A stretch of 64,000 bases of DNA from Myxococcales bacterium (GTDB lineage Bacteria; Myxococcota_A; Polyangia; Polyangiales; Ga0077539), in contig JAEUKH010000022.1 of assembly GCA_016792845.1 (NCBI GenBank), positions 186,001-250,000 of the forward strand. The letters are read 5' to 3'. The stretch's first letter is position 1; every line of letters begins with the position of its first letter. This document shows, in pieces, positions 8,704 to 18,271 of the stretch. The translations under genes were made by a program, and so were the position numbers. Below the pieces are notes generated by a model. It saw nothing but the letters and a program-made list of their open reading frames with translations, was not told the DNA's origin and did not search any database.

Positions 8704-11425
8704 CGACACTGACGGCTCGAAGCTGAGTCTGAGCCCGGCCGAATGGATCGCCGCCGCGAACGACCGCCCCGAGTGGGAGTGCTGGGGCAAGGGCAAGCCA
8801 CGCGGAAACATCCCGGCGCACCCCGTGCTCTGCCACATGCTCGATGTGGCCGCGGTGGCGCAGCTTCTGCTCACCCGGCATGCGCCCAAGGCGCTCCGAG
8901 ACCGCCTTCTCGCGATTCACCCCGACGGCGAAGAGGCTTCGCTCAAGCTGCTGTGCTTCGTGATCGCGATCCACGACCTTGGGAAGTTCACGCCCGCGTT
9001 TCAGGCGAAGCTGGAGGCGTTCGCCGGGTTGCTCGGTGCTCAGGGTTTTGACCTCAACGCACCGCCGACGGCGAGGCATCACGGTGAAGCCGGCCTGGGT
9101 CTGGCCCGCGAGGCGCTGCAGGACCTGGGCTTGTCACCGCAGAACGCGCTGCACCTCGCGCGCGCTGTGACCGCGCACCACGGCGAGTACCCCACGGATA
9201 GCTCCCTGAATCGAAACCCGCTGAGTGGCAAAGAGAAGGGCCGCAACCCGCGGTGGGATGACGCCCGCGCCAACGCCATCGAAGCGCTCCGGGCGCACTT
9301 CTCACCCCGCCCTGCGCCCTCGCTGGCCATCACCCACGCGTATGTCACGGCTCTCGCCGGGCTAACCTCTGTCGCCGACTGGGTCGGTTCGATGGACGAG
9401 GTCTTCGTCTACGAACCCCCGCAAGCTTCGCTGGCCGAGTACGGGTCGCGCGCGCTCGAACGCGCAGAAATCGCCTTCGAACGCGCGGGGTATCGCCCGG
9501 TCGGTGAGGTCGTCTTTCGGCGCTTCACGGAGCTGTTTCCGAGCTTTGCGCCCTGGCCACTTCACAGCCTGGCCGAGCAGATCGCCGACGCGCTCGACGA
9601 GCCCTCGCTGGTGATTGTCGAAGCGCCGATGGGGGAGGGCAAGACCGAGGCCGCGTTGCTCATCGCGAACGCCGCCGCCGCGAAGCTCAAACAACATGGG
9701 GTCTTTCTCGGATTGCCTACGAAGGCGACCGCCAACCAGATGCTCGGGCGCTTGCAGGCGTTCTTGGCTCGGACGCAACCAGACGAGGCGACGAACCTCA
9801 TCCTCGCGCACGCTGACGCGCCTATCAATGAACGCTTTCAACGTCTGGTCGCCGTGTACGACCGCGAGGGCAACGGGGTCCGCGCCGAAGGGTGGTTTCT
9901 TTCAAAGAAGCGCACGCTGCTCGCCGAGCACGCCGTGGGCACCATCGATCAAGCGCTGCTGGGGGTGATGCGCACCCAGCACGCCTTTGTGCGGCTCTAC
10001 GGCCTCGCGGGCAAGACCGTCGTGCTCGACGAGGTCCACGCGTACGACACCTACACCAGCACGCTGCTCGATCGGCTGGTCGAGTGGCTCGCCGCGCTGG
10101 GCACCACCGTGGTGCTTCTCTCTGCGACGCTCCCTTCTGCACGTCGCCGCGCCTTGGTCGAGGCATACCGCAGCGGCCTCGGTACACCGCTGCACGAAGA
10201 AGCGCGCGCCGCGTACCCGCGGGTCACGGTCACAAACCGACACACGACGCAGGCGCTGGGCTTTGCGCCACGCGGCACCCCAACCGTGGTCTCGCTGGCG
10301 CGCCTCGCTGATGACCTCGAAGCGGTCGCCGACGAAGTCGCGCGGAGGGTCGAGCGGGGAGGGTGCATCGGCTGGATCTGCAACACCGTCGACCGCGCAC
10401 AACAAGCGTACGCCCTCCTCGGGGCGCGAAGCCCTGGCACGCCGCGCATGCTGATCCACGCACGGATGCTCCCCGAGATGCGCGCGAAGCGTGAGCGTGA
10501 TCTTGAAGAACAGCTCGGGCCCCAAGACCGCGGTGCACAACGGCCCGAGCGCGTGGTGGTGATCGGTACTCAGGTGCTCGAGCAGAGCCTCGATGTCGAC
10601 TTTGACTTGCTCGTGACCGACCTCGCTCCGGTTGATCTCTTGCTCCAACGGGCAGGTCGGCTTCAACGTCATCGTGACCGAAGCAATCGCGCCCCAGGCT
10701 TCGAGGTGCCGCAGCTCGTCGTGGTGCAACCCGCGGGAGACTTCGCACACGTCAACATCGCCGGGGTCGCCAAGGTCTACGCCGAACGGCTCGTGAGAGA
10801 GACCCTTCGGGTGCTCGAAGGTCGAAGCGCCTTCACCCTTCCAGACGACATCGAGCCGTTGGTCGAAGCGGTGTACCGCGAAGACATCCCCGTGGCCGAA
10901 GACGCCCTCTACGGGAGCTACATCGAATACTTCGGAGAAGCTGTGGCGAAGCGGCAAGATGCCGACAACCGCCTCCTGCCGCGACCCTCGCGCCGCGCTG
11001 ACATCTTCGGCGACCTCCGGGTGAGCTTCGACGACGACGAAGACCCCCGACTCCATGAATCGTTGCGTGCGGTCACGCGCGATGCCGAGGCGTCGGTCCA
11101 ACTGGTCTGTCTTGTCATGCGTGAGGGCGCACTCTTTGTCGACGAGACCGACAACACCCCGATCGACCTTGCGGTCAACCCAAGTCGCGCGCTCACGGCG
11201 CGGCTGGTGCGCCGGACCGTTGGCATTTCTCGCAAAGGCCTCGTCAGAGAATTGCTCGCCGACGCGTCCTACCTCCCAGACGCGTGGCGCGAGAACGCGC
11301 TGCTCCGGCATCGACGCGTCGCACGCTTTGAGCGGGGTGTGGCGACGATCGGTGACACTCGCCTCGAACTCGACCCTGATCTCGGACTGAAGCTCTCCCC
11401 CGTTCGCCCTCGGAGCCTCCCATGA
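8693..11425 (+). CDS. cas3: CRISPR-associated helicase/nuclease Cas3 (type I-E)
   Basis: 910 residues from the ATG at 8693, chosen because homology begins soon after it and in-frame codons further upstream only overlap the cas3 remnant. The HD nuclease domain has HPVLCH near residues 43-48 and the HD pair in AIHDLGKF (94-95). The SF2 helicase has Walker A PMGEGKTE (about 310), DEVH (about 446), the SAT motif in LLSATLP and motif VI QRAGRLQRH (about 652). It is recruited by target-bound Cascade and degrades the non-target strand. Its stop overlaps the cas8e start by four bases. The length is close to that of E. coli Cas3 (888). Confidence 0.96.
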   Translation: MRSDDTDGSKLSLSPAEWIAAANDRPEWECWGKGKPRGNIPAHPVLCHMLDVAAVAQLLLTRHAPKALRDRLLAIHPDGEEASLKLLCFVIAIHDLGKFTPAFQAKLEAFAGLLGAQGFDLNAPPTARHHGEAGLGLAREALQDLGLSPQNALHLARAVTAHHGEYPTDSSLNRNPLSGKEKGRNPRWDDARANAIEALRAHFSPRPAPSLAITHAYVTALAGLTSVADWVGSMDEVFVYEPPQASLAEYGSRALERAEIAFERAGYRPVGEVVFRRFTELFPSFAPWPLHSLAEQIADALDEPSLVIVEAPMGEGKTEAALLIANAAAAKLKQHGVFLGLPTKATANQMLGRLQAFLARTQPDEATNLILAHADAPINERFQRLVAVYDREGNGVRAEGWFLSKKRTLLAEHAVGTIDQALLGVMRTQHAFVRLYGLAGKTVVLDEVHAYDTYTSTLLDRLVEWLAALGTTVVLLSATLPSARRRALVEAYRSGLGTPLHEEARAAYPRVTVTNRHTTQALGFAPRGTPTVVSLARLADDLEAVADEVARRVERGGCIGWICNTVDRAQQAYALLGARSPGTPRMLIHARMLPEMRAKRERDLEEQLGPQDRGAQRPERVVVIGTQVLEQSLDVDFDLLVTDLAPVDLLLQRAGRLQRHRDRSNRAPGFEVPQLVVVQPAGDFAHVNIAGVAKVYAERLVRETLRVLEGRSAFTLPDDIEPLVEAVYREDIPVAEDALYGSYIEYFGEAVAKRQDADNRLLPRPSRRADIFGDLRVSFDDDEDPRLHESLRAVTRDAEASVQLVCLVMREGALFVDETDNTPIDLAVNPSRALTARLVRRTVGISRKGLVRELLADASYLPDAWRENALLRHRRVARFERGVATIGDTRLELDPDLGLKLSPVRPRSLP

Positions 11426-13005
11426 AGCCCTTCAACCTCACCCGAGAACCCTGGATCCCCGTAGAGACCCTCGACGGCACCGTCGTCGAACGCTCGACCC
11501 GCGACGCGCTCGCAGAGGCGCATACGCTCCGCGGTCTGGCCGACCCGTCTCCCCTGGTCGTCGCCACGCTCACGCGTCACCTCCTCGCGATCCTCCATCG
11601 GGCCTTCAACGGCCCGCGTGATGTCATCGCGTGGTGCGAGGTCGCCGAGCCAGGCTTCTTCCTTCGCGCGCCCATCGACGCCTACCTCGACACGGTCGAG
11701 CACCGGATGGACCTCTTTCATCCCACCGAGCCCTTCGCCCAGGTGCGCGGGCTGACGGCACGATTCCGCGAGTACGCGTGCCCCATCGACGAGCTCGAAC
11801 TCGTTCGATCGCGTTGGGGAGGTGGGCGCGAGCTCTTTCGTCACCGCCCCGCGAGCCCCGCGCCCAGCATGACCCCGGCGCGTGCTGCTCGTGCGCTTCT
11901 CGCGCACCACGGCTTTGCCACGGGAGGACTCGTGAAGAAGCCCGGCGAGCCCACCTCGGCAACGGCAGCGCCGCTGACCCGCGCGGGTGTCGTCATCCTT
12001 CGGGGAGACACGCTCTTCAAGACCCTGATCGCCAACCTCTTGGAGTACGACCCCGAGAACGCGCTCCCCTTCTCAACGGGTGGCGCGCCCGATCGTTGCG
12101 CGTGGGAGCAGCCACCCGCCCCGCGCGAACTCAACCTTGCGGAGGAGCCCAAGCGCGTGCCCCTCGGGTACCTCGACCTGCTGACATGGCAGAGCCGCCG
12201 GGTCGAGTTGATCGCCGAGAGCGGGTCGGTCATCGCCTACATCAACGCGGTCGGTCAGGGGCTCGCGACGGGCTCGCCGCGCGATCCGATGGTCACATAC
12301 CACCGCCATGAGAAGTTCGGGCTGCTCCCCGTGGGCATCGATGTCGACCGCGGATTCTGGCGCGAGGCCAACGCGCTCTTTGAGAGCGCCCGCGGCGAGA
12401 ACGCCCCCTTTGAGCGCCCACGCGCCCTCGACCTCGTGTCGAAGAGTGAAGTCCTCGAGGTGCTCGGCCGCGACACCCTCTTCGATGTCGAGGTGCTGGG
12501 CATCGCCGCAGAGAAGTCACGCGTCGACGCGGTGCGCGCAGAGCGGGTTCAGACACTGGCGCGGTGCTTCAACGACAGCGACGCCCGCGCAGCCGTCGAC
12601 GGCGCGCTGAACCTCTCGCGCAACCTCGTCTCGGCGCTGCGGGGCGCACTCTGGGTCTATGCGCGCCACGCCCTCGCCCCGGGAGGGCGCGACCCTGACA
12701 CCAACGCCGTCCGCGGACTCGTTGACTCTCTCGGCGCCGACACCGCCGCGTGGAGCGCCCTCGGGGTCGTATTCGAGAAGCTTCTCCGTGGGTTGGGCGA
12801 CGACCCCGACGCGGCCGCGATGCGCTTCGAGGTCGATGCCCTTCGGGCGGTGCACGCGGTCTTCCAGAGCGCCACAGCACGCCCAGAAACCACTGCGAGG
12901 TGGCTCAAGGCACGCGCGCTCGCAGCGAAGGCGTTGGACGACAACCTCAAGGAACACACAACCCCACGACCCCAAACGCAGCCCGCCAAGGAGGCGACAC
13001 CATGA
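11422..13005 (+). CDS. casA: Cascade large subunit Cas8e (CasA/Cse1)
   Basis: 527 residues, close to the 502 of E. coli CasA. It opens with the family signature FNLTREPWIPV. This subunit recognises the PAM, helps open the duplex and docks Cas3. Residues 1-370 correspond to the body. The C-terminal region (LNLSRNLVSALRGALWVYARHAL onwards) corresponds to the four-helix bundle. A polar tail (HTTPRPQTQPAKEA) ends the protein. It overlaps cas3 at the 5' end and casB at the 3' end by four bases each, so the operon is translationally coupled. Confidence 0.95.
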   Translation: MKPFNLTREPWIPVETLDGTVVERSTRDALAEAHTLRGLADPSPLVVATLTRHLLAILHRAFNGPRDVIAWCEVAEPGFFLRAPIDAYLDTVEHRMDLFHPTEPFAQVRGLTARFREYACPIDELELVRSRWGGGRELFRHRPASPAPSMTPARAARALLAHHGFATGGLVKKPGEPTSATAAPLTRAGVVILRGDTLFKTLIANLLEYDPENALPFSTGGAPDRCAWEQPPAPRELNLAEEPKRVPLGYLDLLTWQSRRVELIAESGSVIAYINAVGQGLATGSPRDPMVTYHRHEKFGLLPVGIDVDRGFWREANALFESARGENAPFERPRALDLVSKSEVLEVLGRDTLFDVEVLGIAAEKSRVDAVRAERVQTLARCFNDSDARAAVDGALNLSRNLVSALRGALWVYARHALAPGGRDPDTNAVRGLVDSLGADTAAWSALGVVFEKLLRGLGDDPDAAAMRFEVDALRAVHAVFQSATARPETTARWLKARALAAKALDDNLKEHTTPRPQTQPAKEATP

Positions 13006-13547
13006 GCGATACCCAGAAACCCACCGACCCGGTTGTTGATCACCTCGAACGACTCGCGCGCGACCAAGACCGCGCGACCCTCGCGCTCCTCCGAAGCTCG
13101 CTTCAAGAGGGCCGCTCGCTCGAAGGCCTCCGTGTTGTTTTGCCCTTCCTCAAGCGACGCAGCGAGGGGGCTACGCGTGCCGAAGACGACGCCCTGCTCG
13201 TCGCTGGGCTCTTCGCGCTGCACCCCGAGAGCGGTTCGCTCTCGCTCGCGTCGGCGCTCCGCATCGTGGCGCGAGAGAGCGACAGCGTGGAGCTGCGCTT
13301 CCGCGCCCTCCTTGGCGCCGATCGACAAGACCTCGGCACACATCTCCGTCATGCCGTCACCCTGATCGCGAGCCGGGGCCTCGCCATCGACTGGCGCGAC
13401 CTCCACACGACCCTGCGGTTCTGGGATCGCCCCGCACAACCCCCGAATCAAGACCGCGCGCGCCGCGAGTGGGCGCGGGACTTCTGGTCCGACGACACAC
13501 AAAGCACCGCCACCGCCACCGCCACCGTCACCGCCACCACCGCCTGA
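13002..13547 (+). CDS. casB: Cascade small subunit Cas11 (CasB/Cse2)
   Basis: 181 residues from the ATG at 13002, which overlaps the casA stop as ATGA. The protein is helical with the family pattern LRSSLQEGRSLEGLRVVLPF near the N-terminus and a conserved tryptophan-containing C-terminus (DLHTTLRFWDRP, REWARDFW). Two copies stabilise the R-loop in Cascade. The last 20 residues are an unusual Thr/Ala repeat (TATATATVTATT) encoded by a simple ACCGCC-type repeat at about 13503-13544, which may vary in length between strains. Confidence 0.92.
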   Translation: MSDTQKPTDPVVDHLERLARDQDRATLALLRSSLQEGRSLEGLRVVLPFLKRRSEGATRAEDDALLVAGLFALHPESGSLSLASALRIVARESDSVELRFRALLGADRQDLGTHLRHAVTLIASRGLAIDWRDLHTTLRFWDRPAQPPNQDRARREWARDFWSDDTQSTATATATVTATTA

Positions 13548-13561
13548 ACAAGGGAAGCATC

Positions 13562-14770
13562 ATGAAGATCGAACTCCACCTCTTGCAGAACTTCGCCCCC
13601 TCGAACCTCAACCGCGACGACACCGGTGCGCCCAAAGACTGCGAGTTCGGCGGTCATCGCCGCGCGCGAATCTCCAGCCAGTGCCAGAAGCGCGCGGTGC
13701 GCCAGGCCTTCGAACTCGACAAGCTCGTCGACGCCGACAACCAGGGCGCCCGCACCAAACGTCTCGCGCTGAAGATCGCCGAGGTGCTCACCGAGAAGCG
13801 CGGGCTCGATCGCGAGCTCGCGCTCACCCTTGCGATGGGGGCCTTGGAGGGTGTCGGGCTCGGGCGCAACAAGAAGGGCAGCGACGACGACCTCTGGAAG
13901 ACCGAGTACCTGCTCTTCGTGCCGCGTCGCATCGTCGACGAGATCGCTGACATCCTTCATGAGCACCGCGCGCTCCTCACCCCTGGCGTCGAGGCTCCCG
14001 CCGCAGAGCCGACCGCCAAGAGCGCCAAGAAGGAGAGCAAGAAAGACGCGAAGAAGGCCGCGCAGAGCGCCTACCCCAAGGAGATCAAGGATGCTGTCGA
14101 GGCGCTGCTCGAAACGGCCCGTCGCACCGTCGACGTCGGGCTCTTCGGTCGCATGATCGCCGACAAACCCGAGTGGAATGTCGACGCCGCCTGTCAGGTG
14201 GCCCAGGCCATCTCGACCAACCGCGTGCAGATGGACTTCGACTTCTTCACCGCCGTCGATGACTTCAAGCCGAAAGACAACGCGGGCTCCGACATGATGG
14301 GCACCGTGCAGTTCAACGCGTCGTGCTTCTACCGCTACGCTGTGCTCGATGTCGACGCGCTGCGCGAGAACCTCGGTGGCGACGACGAGGCGCTGTTGCG
14401 GCGCGCCGTGAGCGCCTTCGTGAAGGGCTTCGTCAGCGCGATCCCCACAGGGAAGCAGAACGGCATGGCCGCCCACAACTTCCCGAGCTACGCCCTGGCC
14501 GTGGTGCGTGAGGGCGGGCAGTCGGTGTCGCTCACCAACGCGTTCCTTAAGCCCGCTCGGCCCGAGGGGCACCACAAAGACCTCGTCGACGACTCCATCA
14601 CGAAGCTTGAGGGGTACGCCGAGCGGCTCGGCGACGTCCTTGAGGGCGCGACCTTGTTGACCTGGGCTGACCGAGACCTTCAAGCTTCAGAGGGCACCCC
14701 CACCCGGGTGAAGCGCCTCGGGGAGTTCTACAACGCGGTCACGGCCCGCGCCGTCGGAGCGTCGGCGTGA
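13562..14770 (+). CDS. casC: Cascade backbone subunit Cas7e (CasC/Cse4)
   Basis: 402 residues from ATG 13562, behind an AAGGGAAG ribosome-binding site. The N-terminus HLLQNFAPSNLNRDDTGAPKD and RRARISSQCQKRAVR match the Cas7e RRM-fold signature. Six copies bind the crRNA spacer in Cascade. Compared with E. coli CasC (363 residues) there is an inserted Lys/Ala-rich segment near residues 150-172 (KSAKKESKKDAKKAAQ), probably a surface loop. The stop overlaps the casD start. Confidence 0.95.
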   Translation: MKIELHLLQNFAPSNLNRDDTGAPKDCEFGGHRRARISSQCQKRAVRQAFELDKLVDADNQGARTKRLALKIAEVLTEKRGLDRELALTLAMGALEGVGLGRNKKGSDDDLWKTEYLLFVPRRIVDEIADILHEHRALLTPGVEAPAAEPTAKSAKKESKKDAKKAAQSAYPKEIKDAVEALLETARRTVDVGLFGRMIADKPEWNVDAACQVAQAISTNRVQMDFDFFTAVDDFKPKDNAGSDMMGTVQFNASCFYRYAVLDVDALRENLGGDDEALLRRAVSAFVKGFVSAIPTGKQNGMAAHNFPSYALAVVREGGQSVSLTNAFLKPARPEGHHKDLVDDSITKLEGYAERLGDVLEGATLLTWADRDLQASEGTPTRVKRLGEFYNAVTARAVGASA

Positions 14771-15441
14771 GCGTGCTGCTCTTGCGTCTGGAGGGCCCCC
14801 TCCAGGCCTGGTCGGCCCAGGGCAAGCTCGGGGTGCGCGACACCGAACGCGAGCCCACCAAGAGCGGCGTGCTCGGGATGCTCGGCGCCGCCCTCGGGAT
14901 GCCGCGCGACGACGACGCAACCCTTGCAACCCTGGCTGCGCTCACCATGGCCGTTCGCGTCGACCGGGCGGGTTCGTTGCTGCGCGACTACCACACCGCT
15001 GGCGGCGGGCAATTCCGCGGCGGGAAGTACAGCGTCTTTGACACCAAGGACTGCGTGCCGACCACGCGGTTCTACCTCCAAGATGCGATCTTCACCGCGG
15101 CCTTGGAGGGCGAGGCCTCGCTCGTCGCGCGCCTGGCCGACGCCCTGCACGCCCCGCGGTATCCCCTGTTCCTGGGGCGCCGCGCTTGCCCACCCTCGGC
15201 CCCGCCCTTTCTCGGGGTCGTCGAGGCGACGGCGCGAGACGCCGTGCGAACGGCGTGTCTTCACGAACGCCGCGACCCCGGCGCGCTTCGACTGGTCATC
15301 GAGTCGAACGGTGCTGCGGGCGACCCGCGCTACGACGTGCCGCTCTCGTTCGCGCAGTCCGAACGCCGGTACGGGCGTCGGTACGTCATCACCGAATGGC
15401 ATACCCCTGAGAGCCCGCGCGAGGAGGCGCAGCCCTCGTGA
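14767..15441 (+). CDS. casD: Cascade subunit Cas5e (CasD)
   Basis: 224 residues from GTG 14767, which overlaps the casC stop. It shows the Cas5 opening LLRLEGPLQAWS and the motif REPTKSGVLGMLGAALG, followed by RDYHTAGGGQFRGGKYS. It caps the 5' handle of the crRNA and contacts Cas8e. The length matches E. coli CasD (224). The stop overlaps the casE start, continuing the run of four-base overlaps. Confidence 0.95.
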   Translation: MSVLLLRLEGPLQAWSAQGKLGVRDTEREPTKSGVLGMLGAALGMPRDDDATLATLAALTMAVRVDRAGSLLRDYHTAGGGQFRGGKYSVFDTKDCVPTTRFYLQDAIFTAALEGEASLVARLADALHAPRYPLFLGRRACPPSAPPFLGVVEATARDAVRTACLHERRDPGALRLVIESNGAAGDPRYDVPLSFAQSERRYGRRYVITEWHTPESPREEAQPS

Positions 15442-16196
15442 GCGATCTGCATCTCGTGCGTCTCGTCCTCGACCGCCGCGCGCTCGCGCGGGTCGCGGCC
15501 CGTCACCGACACTCGCAACGACTCGACGCGGGCTACTTCCTCCACGCGGGGCTCGCCCAACTCTTTGCGACCTCAGAGGCGCCTGCGGAGGTGCCGTTGC
15601 ACACCTTCGCGCACGACGACCTTCGCGCCGACAGCGTGCAAGACCCTACGGCGGTCTTTCTCCTCGCCTATGCCGACCACGATGCGCAGGCGTTGCGGCG
15701 TGCGATGAACACCGCCCAGGATGTTCTGCGAGAATGTCAGTCTCGGCCGATGCCCGCGTTCGAGGCAGGCCAGCGCCTGGGATTTCGTACGCGGGTCTGC
15801 CCCATCACGCGCACCCGCACGCCGGGCGACCGCCCCCTCGGCATCGACGCGCGCGGCAAGACGAAGTGCCGCGAGATCGACGCCTTCGTGCACGCCACCC
15901 TGAGCGTCTCGAAGGAGACACGCGTCGACCGCGAGGAGGTCTACACGGCCTGGCTCCGTGCGCAGCTCACCCGGGAGGGCGCCTGCACCCTTGATGCAGT
16001 CAGGCTTACGGCCTTTCAGCGCGAGGGCATGCATCGCCGGGGGAGCCCGCGCATCGAACGCCCCAATGCTGTGATGGAGGGCGCCCTCACCGTCACCGAC
16101 CCTGCGGCCTTTACGGCGCTCCTCGCGCGCGGCATCGGCCGCCACCGGGCCTTCGGCTTCGGGATGCTCCTCCTCGGCCCTCCGCCGTCGCACTGA
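15438..16196 (+). CDS. casE: crRNA-processing endonuclease Cas6e (CasE)
   Basis: 252 residues from a GTG overlapping the casD stop. It cuts the pre-crRNA at the base of the repeat hairpin and stays bound to the 3' handle. His36 in the context AGYFLHAGLAQLF aligns with the catalytic His20 of E. coli CasE (DLYQLHQGLWHLF). The C-terminal glycine-rich loop RGIGRHRAFGFGMLLLGP is the RAMP signature. It is slightly longer than the E. coli protein (199). The repeat it would cleave has a six-pair stem and a GTAG loop. Confidence 0.94.
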   Translation: MSDLHLVRLVLDRRALARVAARHRHSQRLDAGYFLHAGLAQLFATSEAPAEVPLHTFAHDDLRADSVQDPTAVFLLAYADHDAQALRRAMNTAQDVLRECQSRPMPAFEAGQRLGFRTRVCPITRTRTPGDRPLGIDARGKTKCREIDAFVHATLSVSKETRVDREEVYTAWLRAQLTREGACTLDAVRLTAFQREGMHRRGSPRIERPNAVMEGALTVTDPAAFTALLARGIGRHRAFGFGMLLLGPPPSH

Positions 16197-16208
16197 GGGC
16201 CACGGCGC

Positions 16209-17087
16209 GTGCTGAAAGGGAGACTCGGCATCGACACCGCGCGGGTGCCCCAGGCCGACCGGCATGGGGTGCTCTGGCTCGGCCGCGGAAACGTGGTCGT
16301 CGATGCCGGCACGCTCCGCTTCGTCACCGCCGGGAGCGACACCTTCGTCGCAGGCGACTACGCCATCCCCTTTCAGGGCGTCTCATGCCTCGCCCTCGAA
16401 CCCGGAACCACCGTCTCCCACGACGCCCTCCGCCTCTGCGCCCGCCACGGCACGGGCGTCGTCGTGGTGGGCGAGGGGGGTGTTCGCCTCTACGCCTCGA
16501 TGCCCTTCGGCCCTGATCGCTCGGCCCGCGCCCGCAAGCAGGTCGAGCACTGGGCTGACCCGCACCTCAAGACCTGGGTCGCCCGGCGCATGTACGCCTG
16601 GCGGCTCGGAGAGATCGTTCCCGACGCAGACCTGACGGTGCTCCGGGGCATCGAGGGCGCCCGCATGCGCGCCCACTACCAACGGCTCTCGGAGATGTAC
16701 GGCATCCATTGGCGCGGGCGCCGCTACGACCGTCAGGCTCCCGACGCCGCTGACTTTGCCAACCAGGCCATCAACCACGCTGCGACGGCCATGTACGCCC
16801 TCGGACAAGTCGCGGTCGCTGTCACGGGCTGCATCCCGCAGCTCGGGTTCATTCACGAAGAGAGCGGTATCGCCTTCGCGCTCGACATCGCTGACATGTT
16901 TCGCACCGAGATCACCCTGCGCATCGCCTTTGACGCCGTGCGCAAGCCGCGTCGGCCCGATGAGACGCTCGAACGGGTCGTACGCAAACACGCCGCCACG
17001 GTGTTTCGTCGCGACAAAGTGGTGGCCACCATGATCGACCGCATCAAGGAGCTCTTCGGTGTCGATGACCCTGGTGATCACCCGTAA
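16209..17087 (+). CDS. cas1: Spacer-acquisition integrase Cas1 (type I-E)
   Basis: 292 residues from GTG 16209, 12 bases after casE. It works with Cas2 to insert spacers at the leader end. The metal-binding residues align with the E. coli set at a constant offset of eight: Glu149 (GIEGARMR), His216 (GFIHEE), Asp226 and Asp229 (ALDIADMF). All are present, so the integrase should be active. The 3' end overlaps cas2 by 29 bases in another frame. Confidence 0.96.
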   Translation: MLKGRLGIDTARVPQADRHGVLWLGRGNVVVDAGTLRFVTAGSDTFVAGDYAIPFQGVSCLALEPGTTVSHDALRLCARHGTGVVVVGEGGVRLYASMPFGPDRSARARKQVEHWADPHLKTWVARRMYAWRLGEIVPDADLTVLRGIEGARMRAHYQRLSEMYGIHWRGRRYDRQAPDAADFANQAINHAATAMYALGQVAVAVTGCIPQLGFIHEESGIAFALDIADMFRTEITLRIAFDAVRKPRRPDETLERVVRKHAATVFRRDKVVATMIDRIKELFGVDDPGDHP

Positions 17088-17457
17088 CGTTCCAGACCGC
17101 TTCAGGGGCTTTCTCGCGTCGGTGCTATGCGAGGTGACCCCTGGGGTGTACGCGGGCCCTGGCCTTCGGGCCAGCGTGCGCGACCGTGTGTGGCAGGTGC
17201 TTACCGAATGGTTCGCCCAACTCGGAACCGACGACATGGCCGTGGTGATGACCTGGCCTGACGCCCGAAGCCCAGGCGGACAGACTTTCTTAACACTCGG
17301 GGTGCCTCGTATTGACCTCCGCACCCACGATGACATGGTGCTCGTGCGGTGTGAGCTCACCGAAGACACCCGTCGATCTTTGACAACTCATGAAGAGCGC
17401 AACCGTGCGCGCACGCCCGACGAGGCCAGCGATCCAAACGCCTCGTCGGGCGGCTGA
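17059..17457 (+). CDS. cas2: Spacer-acquisition protein Cas2 (type I-E)
   Basis: About 132 residues from GTG 17059 or the ATG at 17065; both give the family opening MTLVITRNVPDRFRGFL. The core includes SVRDRVWQVLTEWF and the FLTLGVPR strand. It is the structural partner of Cas1 and inherits the I-E form. The C-terminus carries an extra polar tail of about 35 residues (RRSLTTHEERNRARTPDEASDPN) beyond the E. coli length of 94, of unknown use. It is the last cas gene before the long gap. Confidence 0.93.
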   Translation: MSMTLVITRNVPDRFRGFLASVLCEVTPGVYAGPGLRASVRDRVWQVLTEWFAQLGTDDMAVVMTWPDARSPGGQTFLTLGVPRIDLRTHDDMVLVRCELTEDTRRSLTTHEERNRARTPDEASDPNASSGG

Positions 17458-18271
17458 GCGCGGTGGCGTTCGAAGTCGCGCACTGTCTACACGCTGTGCA
17501 CGGCAGTATTCTTGGCGGTGTGCTGCGCCGATGGGCGGCACCGCTCGGAGGTGTCACGCACAGCGCTTCCTGGCTGGGCGGCGTAGCTCGTAAGGCTTTC
17601 GGGCGGTGCTGCGCGGGTGTGTAGCGCCGTTCGGAGGTCTGCTGTGTGGTGCTGCACAGGTGGGCGGTGCCTGTCGTGTGGCTCGCCGTGTAGGCTGCGC
17701 CGGTGGGCGGTGTCGACCGGAGGTCTTGCGGTGGCTACTTCACGCTCAGGTGTGGCCCGTCGCAGCTGCGGTGTCTTGCGATGCGTGTGCAGGCCGAGGT
17801 GCATGCGCTCAACGCGAGGCAGAACAAGCGGCCGAACGGCTCGCTTTGAAACGACAGGTTGTTGCACAAGGTGGCGTGGCGCTGCAATGCGGGCCCCAAC
17901 CTGAACAAGGAGCGCCTCGGGAGTCACTGAACCCCGCTTCACCTCGGTCAAGGTGCATGCCGCGCGCGGGCCCTGTGCTGCGAGGGCGCGGAAGGTGGTG
18001 GCTAAAAAGCGGCGACGTGAAGCACGGCCGATGCGCTCGCACGGCGGTCTGACCATGCGCGTGTGAGGCCGGGGTGAGGTGTCGGTGCAGGGCCTTAGGG
18101 TCTTCGGTACGACCCAGACGAGCCCTCGGGGCAGGGGGCGCGGGCCTGAGGGCGCAAAGGGGCGGGCGAGGGGTAGAGGGTAAGATCCGAAGTTTCTGTT
18201 GACGCGGTGAGGGCGCGGCGCCACGATGAGAGAAGGGGTGCAAGGGGCGCCCCGGGTGAGCGGGGTAACAC
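17458..18271 (+). other. 814 bp without a convincing gene; degenerate repeats
   Basis: The region lies between cas2 and the unrecognised ORF. Open frames here have odd composition (rich in His/Arg/Pro or Cys/Arg) and match no family. Its most regular feature is an imperfect motif seen at 17523-17555, 17622-17640 (shortened) and 17695-17727. It reads CTGCGCCG(A/G)TGGGCGG, then seven variable bases, then CGGAGGT. The copies are about 75-100 bases apart. The stretch could be a decayed gene, an extended regulatory region or part of a non-coding RNA; nothing seen decides between these. Confidence 0.4.

Noticed and set aside
11422..17457. Type I-C or I-U assignment of the cas locus
   Set aside because: The gene set and motifs (Cas8e, Cas11, Cas6e with a His36 equivalent, Cas2 with the extended tail) and the 28-nt repeat fit type I-E only.
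17487..18224. 245-residue minus-strand ORF
   Set aside because: Composition is rich in Arg, His and Pro with no recognisable domain; it covers the degenerate motif region and looks like a high-GC artefact.
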